A stretch of 64,000 nucleotides of DNA from Oopsacas minuta (Eukaryota > Porifera > Hexactinellida > Lyssacinosida > Leucopsacidae), in NCBI GenBank assembly GCA_024704765.1, contig JAKMXF010000310.1, forward strand, positions 496,001-560,000, given 5' to 3'. This document shows, one piece after another, positions 1 through 10,749 of this stretch; position 1 is the first letter of the stretch, and every line of letters starts with the position of its first letter. Position numbers and translations under genes: made by a program. The notes beneath the pieces were generated by a model, which worked only from the letters and a program-made list of their open reading frames with translations, ran no database searches and was not told where the DNA came from.

Positions 1-912
1 ACGATAGGGTTTTGGCCCAACTCATGTATAATGAAGCACTTTTACAGAAAAAATACTGGAATTCCCTGGACGCCCCCCTGAGGGTCCTATAAATTAATTA
101 TAGAGAAAGAAAGAAATACGTAGCTGTTATTTACTACATTTTGATCCAATGAATATCATTGAAATTCTCTGAATATCTCCTCTAATTGACATTTACAAAA
201 GTTTGACAACTGAGGTGCCAGCTGTTCCACATTCAATAATATTTTGCTTCGGTTAAAACTTATGAGTACTAGATAATATTCGAATTAAAATCTTACTCAA
301 AAGTGTCTATATCTGCATGTTACACTTTAGTATTAATAGTTACAAATATTTACCAAAATTATAAAATATCTGTACAAACCAGTGATTATTTCAAATAATG
401 ACTGTGATTTGAACACTTAATCTCATAGTACATTAAATGGTAACATTATTTGCATTAGCAAATGTGCTAACAAGCCACGAAACTGCACTAGGCATGGAAA
501 TGAATAGATATTAGTAGTTTAAACATAACAAATGTTCTAATTATCACGTACGAGACATAAGCAATTTGTATATCCGAGATCTCTCTATTTCTTTGTGACA
601 GTTTTGTGGTAGAAACTTTGATCTGAGGTATGAATGAATAGAATTTATCAATAGATGCTAATCATCAATTAAATAAGTAAATTTCTTTACAAACTAGTTT
701 GTAATTAATAATTGAGCCATCATTCGTCATCTCCCATTTGAAATAATTATTTTATCAAATTAACGAACTGTCTCATTAACACTATTCTTTCCTGAAGATG
801 ATAATGAAGGTCTTTCGCGAATATCCACTAATAATTGAACGCTTTTTGTAAATTTGAATTTAATCAGATTTATAATTCTAACATAATTATTCAATTAGTT
901 ATTCACTGTTAG
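1..912. other. gene-free stretch
   Basis: AT-rich sequence downstream of the ZCCHC4 stop codon. I see no open frame of useful length, no RNA gene and no clear repeat in it. Confidence 0.5.
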
Positions 913-2229
913 TTATGTATTATACGGACACTGTCTTCTCTTATGAGAATAATCTTTACAAATATGACATTTACTTCTGGTATCTTCGGGAGCTAGACAT
1001 GCTACATTCACAGGATGGCATACTCTACATCTCAGACAGTGCTTGAAACTCTCTTTTACACATTTCCCGCATGTGTCACAATGGTGATTGCTGCATCCAT
1101 CAGCTGATTCACAGCTGTTACATTTACTACAATGACTTGCATTAGTAAATACAAACATATTGCAATCCTCACAAAACTTATATTCATTAGATCTTGTTGG
1201 TAGTTTGAATTGTTGTATCGGAATATTTGTAAATATTCTAACAGGACTGCCTCTCTTACATTTAGCATATTTATATTCGTATTTTACTCTGTACTGTAAC
1301 ATACAAAAATTCGTCTTTTGTATAATTTCTGTACCATTGAAGTAAGGAAATATCCAAAGAGTAGGTACTCCACCTGTTAGAACTGATTCATTCCAGCCTA
1401 CTAATTTCCACAGTCTCTGTAGGCTAGAATATATCACGTCAACCTTTGCACCAAACGGAATATCTAATACCACAAGAACCAGTGATAATTCGGTAGAAGA
1501 GATGAAATTCTGTAATTTTACTGCTCCATTTGAAGAATAGAAATGTGTATTAAATAGATTGAACCGTTGATATAGATTTGGGTTGAAGAACTGACCGTAT
1601 TTAGGATCTAGGTCTAGTAGGAAAGTACACACATCTCTTGAGCTATCAGATAATATAGATTCGTGTAATGTAGGAGTACCAATACATATAACTCGCTTGA
1701 CACCTAGCTCAGATATATTGTCATTAATAACCTGTAAAGTAGAGGAGGTAAAGTATTCCTGAGCAAATGAAGTCCTCTCTCTGTCAGGAAGGAATATTCT
1801 AGAAGGTTGTAACAGCTGTTGTACTGAAATACACTGTTGTATTGTATGAGTTTTGTGCTCATTTGTCTCATCAGATAAGAGTAGAGTCTCACAAGTTAAA
1901 CATACTCTGCGACACTCATCAGATGTATAATTAATAAAGGATTTGAGACGATTCCGTAATCTCTTCCATTTATTCTTTCTTTTGTTTCTTTCAAAAGTTT
2001 TCAAATTAGCTGCTTGTCTTTTCTTATCAATACTTGAATCTACCCATTGAAAAAACGGGCATCCTTTCTTCGTCCTGTGTACAGCACAAGCAAAGAACTT
2101 TCTAGAAGGTCTATCTTTAAGGTATCTCCTGAAGAGAATAGTGGGTCCGTGTGCACAGTATGGTGTGATTACGTCATCAGGAGTATCACAGTAATCTACG
2201 CCTAAGTATGCTGTATTACCTAATTTCAT
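913..2229 (-). CDS. ZCCHC4: ZCCHC4-like rRNA N6-adenosine methyltransferase
   Basis: Single-exon gene of 438 residues; human ZCCHC4 is 513. In the known family it methylates one adenosine in 28S rRNA. The order matches the family. A GRF-type zinc finger lies at about residues 24-64 (CAHGP, then FFACAV and CPFFQW). The methyltransferase core follows, with VICIGTPTLHE near 180-190 and FLLDLDPKYGQFF near 203-215. The C-terminal Cys/His region lies at about 350-438, including CxxC pairs and a final CHICKDYSHKRRQC knuckle. The phrase SPVRIFTNIP is shared with the human protein. The catalytic motif IV reads DIPF (256-259), where the human protein has DPPF. The last lysine-rich tail of the human protein is absent. 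The start at 2229 puts the GRF finger close to the N-terminus, as expected. The gene is head to head with the dsRNA-binding gene, start codons about 294 bp apart. Confidence 0.92.
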   Translation of the reverse strand: MKLGNTAYLGVDYCDTPDDVITPYCAHGPTILFRRYLKDRPSRKFFACAVHRTKKGCPFFQWVDSSIDKKRQAANLKTFERNKRKNKWKRLRNRLKSFINYTSDECRRVCLTCETLLLSDETNEHKTHTIQQCISVQQLLQPSRIFLPDRERTSFAQEYFTSSTLQVINDNISELGVKRVICIGTPTLHESILSDSSRDVCTFLLDLDPKYGQFFNPNLYQRFNLFNTHFYSSNGAVKLQNFISSTELSLVLVVLDIPFGAKVDVIYSSLQRLWKLVGWNESVLTGGVPTLWIFPYFNGTEIIQKTNFCMLQYRVKYEYKYAKCKRGSPVRIFTNIPIQQFKLPTRSNEYKFCEDCNMFVFTNASHCSKCNSCESADGCSNHHCDTCGKCVKESFKHCLRCRVCHPVNVACLAPEDTRSKCHICKDYSHKRRQCPYNT

Positions 2230-2523
2230 GCTAATGGTAGAAACATACTATAAGCACAAATTAATGTAATCACCTGATAGATAGACTCTAATCAAATATT
2301 ATTTATTACAACACTTATGGAGGTGGTACAGAAATCTTCTCTTTTAAACAATTCTTATCAATAATATATATTCACACAATTATTATAGACATCTAACAAT
2401 GTGATTTATTCGCTAATTGACTAAATACGAATTTTATTATCAGTTACAAGTAATTACATGATTATTCTAACAGATTACTGAGTATTTTAGTGATAGCACT
2501 AATACAATACAAATTATACTGAG
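2230..2523. promoter_or_regulatory. shared upstream region of two divergent genes
   Basis: These 294 bp separate the start codons of ZCCHC4 (minus) and the dsRNA-binding gene (plus). The promoters of both must lie here or overlap the genes, unless a 5' intron is missed. I could not assign a TATA box or initiator with confidence. Confidence 0.4.
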
Positions 2524-3813
2524 ATGGATGAGCTGATAAGAAAAGGCTTTAAAGCTAAAAGCACCTTCAAGGAAGAAAACCACCAGTTCCTGGCTGTGCT
2601 AGAGATTGAGGGTATCAACGAGAGTTTCTCCACCTACAGTAATACCAGATTAGCTGCTAAGAACGCAGCAGCTAATTTAGCTCAGCAACACATAACTAAT
2701 AATAATCTGATCGCTTCTCAGCTCTACGCTAATAATAATGTATTTAAATCTGAAGCTTCTGTGGATGTAGCTAAAGAGGAAGCACCCAATCAAATGTTCA
2801 GGAGACTTTATCCTGATGTTGAGGCTGTGTTTGAGTCTGTTTGTATTATTCGAATGGGAGAGAATGAGTTTCAGGGACGTGGTGAGTCGAGAGGATTAGC
2901 AAGGGTGAGAGCTACTGCCAGTGCATTAGAGACGCTAAACGGAGTAACCTTTGACCTAGAAAAGTACGTAACCATTGTAAAGAAGGAAGTCAAAGATAGC
3001 AAAGCCACTGAGAAGCATCCAGCATCCGCACTACACGAGGTTGTAGGACATAATGCTGTATTCACTTTTGAGGAAGAAATAACGCCGGGATCTGAATGGA
3101 AGACATTTATTTGCAACGTATGTATAGACGATAAGCTATTTTCTGGGAAGGCAGCTAACAAGAGACTAGCTAAGTATAACGCAGCACTGACAGCTCTGAA
3201 TGGACTAGGACTCACTAAGAGGTTTAGATTAATGCCGCCTCCAGTTGACAACACACCTCTGCACTCGGATACTGGGATCAAACGGAGAGGAGACCAGTTG
3301 ACGGGTGCAGGTCGCTTTGATACCCTGAAGAGAGGAAGGGGAGGCCCTGGAGGTCTGGCAGCAAGGGGAAGAAGAGGTGGGAGTATTAGCTCTCTTTCCT
3401 TTGATCAAAGATTGAACATTAGTACCCCTCAAAAATTTGATCGAGGACGCGAACGATTACGCGGACGTTGGCGTGCGAGCTCCAGCTCGAGAGGAGGTCC
3501 AAGCTCCAGCTCGAGAGGAGGTCCAAGCTATCGTGGCCGAGAGCAGGCTGTAGGAGACTACTCTACAGCTTCGTTTCTTCCACATGTTATGCAAGAGCCA
3601 GGTTACGGAGCTTCTCTAGACCCGTACCCCGGCTACACAGACTATTCATCAGGAATGCAGAGCTATAATCAGGACTATGAACCTGGTTATAACTCAGGGT
3701 TTAGCTATACCTACCCCACTACTACCCCTCCCCGACTAACACCTAGAGGCGGAAGAGGCCGTCCTTATTCCCAACAGAGAGGGAATACAGGATATGATGC
3801 TTATCAGTACTAA
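2524..3813 (+). CDS. protein with three dsRNA-binding-like motifs and an RGG tail
   Basis: Single-exon gene of 429 residues. Three dsRBM-like segments are visible. Residues about 8-57 end in the typical NTRLAAKNAAANLAQ helix. Residues about 85-141 end in RGLARVRATASALETL. Residues about 165-227 end in ANKRLAKYNAALTALNGL. The second is the weakest. The C-terminal half is low complexity, rich in RGG/RG (GRGGPGG, GRRGG, GGRGR) with a Tyr/Gly/Pro-rich end. A 27-bp unit is duplicated in tandem near 3478-3531, giving SSSSRGGP twice. The layout recalls ILF3/NF90 or STRBP tails, but there is no DZF domain, so I give no symbol. An RNA-binding role is inferred from the domains. The start fits because the first dsRBM begins a few residues in and no upstream in-frame ATG was seen. 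Confidence 0.8.
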   Translation: MDELIRKGFKAKSTFKEENHQFLAVLEIEGINESFSTYSNTRLAAKNAAANLAQQHITNNNLIASQLYANNNVFKSEASVDVAKEEAPNQMFRRLYPDVEAVFESVCIIRMGENEFQGRGESRGLARVRATASALETLNGVTFDLEKYVTIVKKEVKDSKATEKHPASALHEVVGHNAVFTFEEEITPGSEWKTFICNVCIDDKLFSGKAANKRLAKYNAALTALNGLGLTKRFRLMPPPVDNTPLHSDTGIKRRGDQLTGAGRFDTLKRGRGGPGGLAARGRRGGSISSLSFDQRLNISTPQKFDRGRERLRGRWRASSSSRGGPSSSSRGGPSYRGREQAVGDYSTASFLPHVMQEPGYGASLDPYPGYTDYSSGMQSYNQDYEPGYNSGFSYTYPTTTPPRLTPRGGRGRPYSQQRGNTGYDAYQY

Positions 3814-4893
3814 TATAGACCTAGCATGTCATAACGATATATTCCTTAGACTGTAGAATTAGTTTAGATACAATACTACTTATTCTACTCTCTGCTATTA
3901 CATTATTCTGTGAATCCCATCATATTATTGGTAGGATTTTCATCGAATAAAATTATTGCATATAAATATTTAATACAGAAAATTATTAGTAATTTTCCTT
4001 GGAATATATCGTAGTAAATACGTTTTACCACACTTAACATTGTATCGAAAATGTCAAATTTAAACTTGTTAACTCGGCTAAATTTGGACACATTCGTTCC
4101 AGGAATTTATACTGAATTAACAGAGTTACCAATTGGAAAATACTTTGTAGTAATTTCCACCAATGAAGGAGGTCGGGTCTGAATCTTCCTAGGATTTGTG
4201 CCTCTATCCCGAATAACCGGCAACAGGTTAATGCTTAAGTGGAAAAGACTGTATATTAGTTGTAAGTCTACGTATATACAACTAACCAACCAATGAGGGT
4301 CCCTTCACAACTCAATAACTGAATAGTGATTAGTCAATGGTTTATAAAGGCGTATATTTTATCTCAAATAATATAAGAGTTAGTCACTCAAGAATTGATG
4401 GCTCACGAATCAAAATTGATTTGCGAGTCTTGTGCGTAGGGCTCAAAACGAATATTCGTATATTCGTTTTTTCCTCCTTTTGAATAACTATGAACAGTTG
4501 AATTGAAATGTCCTGTAAATATAAATCCGGGAAATTAATATTCCCGGATTTATACGTACAGGACATTTCAATCGAAAAAGAAATCAAGATATGAAATTAT
4601 GTCTGATATTTTAGTAACTTTAGTCTCTGGTTACTTGTCCTTACGATAATATAATTATTGGAAGGACGAATTCAGAAAATTAATTAATTAGTTGTCATCT
4701 TATTTCTTATTAACCACCAGGAACACATATGTACTGATTACAGCAAAAACTAATTAAGTATTTATAATTTTGTATATAATCGTATGAATTATTTCTCGTA
4801 TAAGTTTTGTCAAGTTTGCAAAACTCGACTAATTATCAATATTACAGTATTTGATATATGAATATATGATATTGAGTACAGATTAGCTTTTAG
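3814..4893. other. gene-free stretch with one strong hairpin
   Basis: AT-rich spacer between the dsRNA-binding gene and the first Dok-like gene. The only structure seen is the near-perfect hairpin at 4503-4571, listed separately. Small open frames here have no coding character I recognise. Confidence 0.5.
4503..4571. repeat. near-perfect 31-bp hairpin
   Basis: Arms at 4503-4533 and 4541-4571 are complementary at 29 of 31 positions. The two mismatches are adjacent, AA against CG. The loop is 7 nt (attaata). The outer arm is TTGAAATGTCCTGTA and the inner arm carries AAATCCGGGAA. It lies outside any gene, upstream of the first Dok-like gene. It could be a small inverted-repeat element, a miRNA-like precursor or a cruciform. 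The sequence alone does not decide. Confidence 0.8.
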
Positions 4894-7800
4894 ATGGCAC
4901 AATTTGAATCAGCTAGAAGTAGTGAGGTTAATTCTAACGGCACGACTAATCTCAAATCATTTGAAGTAAGTTTATTATTATGTCAATTGTTAATTTATCC
5001 GGATCAGACTGCATGCTTTTAATTTCTACAAATGATGTACTAAAATGGTTAATGATCACCCAAAAGATGTGGGATAAACTTTTAGAAAAATAGAACGCCA
5101 GATAGAAATCTCCACCAAATGTATAATCACCGTGTAATCGGAACGTTAGATTTTCGCACGGCCGCACAGCCAGATTCTACAGTATGTTGTCATAATTAGT
5201 TAATATTTATGAATGTCATTTGGGATACAATTTTATCCGAGAAAATTCACAATTCATAATTTGAAGTATACCGTAAACTGGGGCTACTTTGGCCCACTGG
5301 GTTTGCTTTAGCCCAAATATTGAAATTTGCTTACGTATCAAATAGATATTGTATTTGTATTCGAAATTGTCTACCGATATTTGAAAATTCGTTAATAATT
5401 TGGCAAGTCATATTCAAGTATAATACTGAATCTAATCTAGTTTCTTTGAAACTTTGATATTTGGGCTAAAGCAAACCCAGTGGGCCAAAGTAGCCCCAGA
5501 CTACGGTACTATATTTATCTACCTATAATAATAGGGAATAGTTGATTTCTGGGACGGTACAATTACACAAGATAGGATCCTTGAGAACAAGATAAAGTGG
5601 AAAAAGAGATGCTTAGAACTGCAAGCTAGTAAAGGTGTCTACATATACCTACTTCTATACAAACCTACACACAGGAAGAAGAAACATATACATGTTCCCC
5701 TATTAAAGTTTGCTCTAGCAGATGAGACTAGTTCTATATACATAGGACCTAATTTCAAGAATAAATATACATTCGATGTGGGAGTGAGGATTGGAAAATT
5801 ATTCATGCGCTACAGATTCGGTGTGGAATCAGAGGAGTCAAGGAACAGATGGATTTATGAGATTGTTACAAGTTTCTATATCAACCCTAACACACCACAC
5901 AGTAAGTATAGTATTGATTAAATATGACTCTGTATGCAGGGAGTGATTACCTGCATATAGCATTTCTATTGCATGCTCTTGCACATAGCAGCACAGTGTT
6001 TAAGATATAGTGAGAGTTTATAGGACGCAGGTGTTACAACCAGTGTGATATATATAGAAGAATTTCGTTAAGATAAACATTGTTAATCCAAAACAGCTAA
6101 TAATTTCATCTGTACACATTTTAACCTCCTATAATGCCTTTTCAATGATAATCACATCTGTTATATACAAATTCGCATAAGCAGTACCATCCCACCCGAT
6201 CATATCATATTAACGAGAGCTAGAGTCTAACCTAGCAACTAGTAGGTGTATGAAAAAATATCCCATAATAATATAGATTATTTTAGTTGGATAATTCGAA
6301 GTATGAAATGCTTGGGAAAGGAATATACGTAACTAAAGAAATCGATTATTGACTCAGTAATACAGTAAATATAAAATAATAATACAAAAGCGCAATACAT
6401 ATGCCATCCGCACTGCTGGTTCTATTCTAATTGCTCTCATTATGGCAATTATGGTGATGCATTTATCTGGCTATTTATTAATTACAGTGCAAATCCTATA
6501 AGTGGAGCCTCTATAAATGGGGAACCTCTATAAGCGGGGAGTGGGGAATGTGGCGTACTTTAGAGATAATTATGCGTTACACCATTGAAATTACCTCTAT
6601 AACTATAAGTGGGCATTTTAAGATAAAATTTCTTGAATCATCAATTTTGTGCTAAATTTGGAAAAACGTTTTTATCGCTATGATGAATTAAATTTTTGGT
6701 TTTCTTAGAAAAATACCAAATTCGTATATTCAACCAACCTTAGGGCATATTATAATAATAAAATATCATTGGAAAACAGTCGTTGGAGGAAGTGGCTATA
6801 CATATAGACCTACTGTTAAATTAATTATATTTGTTATATTCTAGGTTTAAAGTATTTAGTAACACCCATGAACACACCAACTGTTATGAAGCTAAGGATG
6901 AACGAGCCCTCTTACCTACTTCTCTTCAAAGATCATATTGAAATCTGCCGCTTGTCAGATCTAGCCAGGATCGGTAAATGGTCCATATTATCAGTCCATT
7001 CATACACTACAGATAAAAATATATTCACAATTAAATTTAGACAAAATTCCATGTACGGAGAAATCGAAGTTCCATTCTGTTCCGATTATACAGTTGAGCT
7101 GTTCAGAATTCTAAACTCCCTAGTCACTACAGGAGAATTCCCTGAATTACCTCAAGTACAAACACTAGGTATTAGGAGAAATAAAGTTGTTAAGAAATCT
7201 CCAGTGTCACATCCACTTCCTGGCATGAAAGAGAGAAGCGACTGTCCGAAGAGTCCATACATGTCTCCAATATTGGGTCAGAGAAATAATGGAGAGTATA
7301 GAGTCAAAAAGACAGTATCAAATCCTGATAATAATAAGATATTTCCTGTCAATAACCTTGACCCTTCACGTCTCAACACCGCACCACACCCACATTCTCC
7401 AGAGAGGAAGTTAGTATACAGGCAGAAGCAAAGAGCTAATAATATTATATCTGAAGTTTCAAACAACGAATTTGACGTATACTCAAGACTAAACCACTTC
7501 CCTGAAATAAATGCAAGAAATAAAGAAAAGTTCCCTTTACTTAGAACTGATGACGTAACGACATATTCGGAACAGTCTCAAGCCAGTCACTCCACTGGCA
7601 ACATTCCTACCTTATATTCTGCTATAGCTTCTACTTCTCAGAACGGACATTACAGCGTAGCTAATTTTCATAAAACTCCTGAAATGGACAGAAAACGTTT
7701 TAATGAAGCTAGTCTCTTTATTCGCAGAAATTCAGATCGGGATTTATCCCATAAACCTGACGTGAGTTTTCCTGCAGCACTACCTCTAATGAAGACAAAC

Positions 7801-8136
7801 TCTCTTCACGATATGCTTTCCGATGATGAAAATCCATATGACGTAATATCTGATCCTCCCGTGCCACCGCCAAAAGGTGTAAGAAAACCCATCTTTCTCA
7901 AAAAGCCCCTTCCTCCTCCTCCTCCCCCTCAACCAAATGATTACTTATCTGTTACTCTACCGGAGAGAGGCCACGGACTAAGAGGAATGAAGAAATCTCC
8001 ATCAACTGGTAATCATATAGGATTTGGCAACTTTCCCCTTGAGGAGAATAGACAATGGGTAAATGAAACAAATCAAAAACCTGGGTTTACATCTCCACAA
8101 CACATCGTACTCGAGGATATTAAAGAATCTACATAG
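4894..8136 (+). CDS. Dok-like adaptor, PH + IRS-type PTB (gene 1 of tandem pair)
   Basis: Three exons rebuilt by splice phase: 4894-4965, 5535-5901 and 6845-8136 (1731 nt, 576 residues). Donors are gtaagt and gtaagt; acceptors are aatag and ttctag; phases are 0 and 1. Exon 1 encodes a short leader starting MAQFESARSS. Exon 2 is a PH domain (about residues 25-146), including KIKWKKRCLELQ and the closing helix SRNRWIYEIV. Exon 3 opens with an IRS-type PTB domain (about 147-245) with MYGEIEVPF. The rest is a disordered tail with a candidate SH2-docking site NPYDV and proline runs (PPVPPPKG, KKPLPPPPPP) that could bind SH3 domains. Dok proteins are membrane-recruited substrates of tyrosine kinases, and this layout fits one. 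The second intron (5902-6844) holds nothing recognisable beyond a possible pogo-type fragment near 6487-6560. Confidence 0.85.
5269..5508. mobile_element. MITE, copy A of a family also present at 61919
   Basis: About 240 bp with long terminal inverted repeats. The left end starts TACCGTAAACTGGGGCTAC and the right end is its complement with small changes. Complementarity continues inward through CCCACTGGGTTTGCTTTAGCCC. A second copy in the opposite orientation lies at 61919-62138, so this is a dispersed element. It sits in intron 1 of Dok-like gene 1, about 26 bp before the acceptor of the PH-domain exon. No coding capacity. The superfamily is not assigned. Confidence 0.85.
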
Positions 8137-10749
8137 ACTGTTACCTGGACAACTTTAATCAAACCTAATGCTGTATAGAGAGAGAAGATATTTATATAAT
8201 GCTCTTGTTTGATGCATGCTTTATTTTGAAATCGTATTTTTATTGTTGTAATTACTTTTTGAATGCCTGTTACATTTTTCTTATCAAGGTTAGACAGTAC
8301 TGGAATAATCAAATTTGAATAAGGTTAGAGCGTGACAAACCGGGACTAAAATTTTCTCCGAGGTTTCCTAAATAACTAGGACCAACCTGTACCCCGCAGC
8401 TTATGGAGTTACACCTGCTTTAAATTCGAATATTTTTCTCAATGTAGTTTCGTCCTATCTTATTTAGGGATATAAATATAAGCCAATAATTTATAGCTAG
8501 TCTATGAGCTAGTGAGGTTGATCGGTACGACCTCGAGGGACGGATGTTAATGATTATTTTTGGTAACTACTTGTACCTATATATTTCCAGAGTTGAACAT
8601 TATGATCGACTTGTAGGATTAGTAGTCATTTGAGGCTTAAATGACTACTCAAATACAGCGAGCTAGATATACAGCTGTACCATCAGTTAGAATTGCATTA
8701 ATTTGAATAACTGCAATTGGCAATATTCCTTATGGAATCAACAACAGGTGCCCCAGCTTAAGTACAAGTATATAACCTATATTTTTAAAACTCAATTATT
8801 GTGTGTGTTGAGTGTTTGTTTGTTTGTTACTAAAGTTCGAGAATCACGTAGATTCGCGACAGATTAATTAATTATTAGATTAAATGTCAGTCTTCCGAAA
8901 ATTCTTTCTCTTTTAGAGGATTATTTCCATTCTATCCATGTACTACTATGTTACAATTGCAATAGCAACACCTGCTATCCACATAATTATAAATTACTGA
9001 TTCTACGAAATTAAACGTATCTTAACAACGGACAAACAGACAGAAAATCGAATTTGTCACATGTAAATCAATAGTTCTCAGCTCCTCAGATTAATAGGAT
9101 CACTTCGGAACTAGGCTATTTTGACCCGATTAACCGGGATAACGCTGTTGACTCGAGTAACAGGAGAAGGTTAACACTATTCGTATGGTTTGTTTCTGGC
9201 TATTAATCCGATTAACCGGCTGATGCTGTATTAAAAACTAGCTAGCGAGCATTCTACCCTCTACGAAATTGTCAAATTAATCTATAAATAGGTTAATTAT
9301 CAGGAAATCTAATCATCCACCAGGGATTTTAAGGATAAAAGTCCGAAGCACTAGTGATTAAATTTACGTTAGAATTATTCTGAGTAGATTAATACTATTC
9401 TATTGAAATTTGGGACTTGACATGTGAGGGTAATTACACCTGGAATCATTTCTCTTACTAGAATAAATTATGATAAGATCAACATTTTGGATTATTATTT
9501 CTCGAAAGATTACCCAATTCGAACACACACATTACTATATTACAAATGTTATCTGGATACTAGAAAGTAGAGCTTATAAATATTGGAATAGTCAGGTCCA
9601 ATTTTCTCATAATTCTTAACACACAAATAAGATGTTGATCCCCAACGAATAAATTATATAATTCCTAACCTACGCAATTAATTAGAATATTCGTGTGAAT
9701 AATTAATTATACAGCATCGTTTATTGGATAATTGAGAGCTTGTGTATAATCTGAGGTTGATTTCATTCGATAATATAATTATTTCATATATAAAGTACAA
9801 GTAATTCCCGATGAAGTTAGCTGTACTTTTCGTATTACAGTAGAACTTAAGACTTACCAGTGCCACCTCGGGAATCAAGAGTACTTCTAACCGGGTTCTA
9901 CTGTAGGATTGTAATCATTGTATTATAATTTCTAGAACTCTGGACAAATTATTTGTTAGGTCATAGCCTACCAATAGCCAACCTACCATACCATAGCCTA
10001 CGCTAATGCCAAATTACCAATTTCTAAGAGTTAATAAGTAAATTATCCAATACATGCATACCTATACCAGCAACATGTGTACTAATATCTTATTGTAAAC
10101 TAACAAATAATGGATACAAGATGAGGGCTCTCCATTATTTGGTGTCAGTACCAAATATCTTTAAGATTTTATAATAACTACATAGTTGCAGTATTATTGT
10201 CTAGATAAATAATAATATATCCCTAATATTCTGATTATTGACTTCTAATTAACTTAATGTTGCTGTTATTTCAGTTACTTCATCTAATTATTTGGAATTT
10301 CTAATCAATTCTAAAAATAATATATAGATTACACATATATTTACTAACTGATTTTAGAAAATCATGATGTTAGTATATATTACATTCGTAAGGTCTCAAA
10401 AGAAACAAACAAAACGCCTTTTCTAAAAAAGGGGTAACCTATTCACACCAAGAAATTTTGTTGACGAATCTTGTCCACTTTATTTTATAAATTATCAGTA
10501 TTGGTAGTGTCAGAATAATTTTATACTTAAACTTTAAAAATTACAATTATTGGGTTTAAATTCCAGTAATCGAATATCTGTATACTAAATTTAATTAATC
10601 CCAACAATATTATTGCAGACATATAGTCTTAAGTATACAAGATTCATTGAATCGAATTGAAACTATGTACTAGCAGTATTTAGTATTTAAATAGGTAAGG
10701 ATTACGAGCTAATAGTAAAATCGAATATAATTTTCATAATATACTCTCT
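8137..10749. other. gene-free stretch between the two Dok-like genes
   Basis: About 2.6 kb of AT-rich DNA. I see only a short hairpin near 8628-8652 (GTAGTCATTT with its complement). No open frame, RNA gene or element terminus could be supported. Confidence 0.5.

Noticed and set aside
6485-6610. CCTCTATAAGTGG-type repeats suggesting another MITE
   Set aside because: Words recur, and CAGTGCAAATCCTATAAGTGG looks like a pogo-type end, but no matching right end or TA duplication was found.
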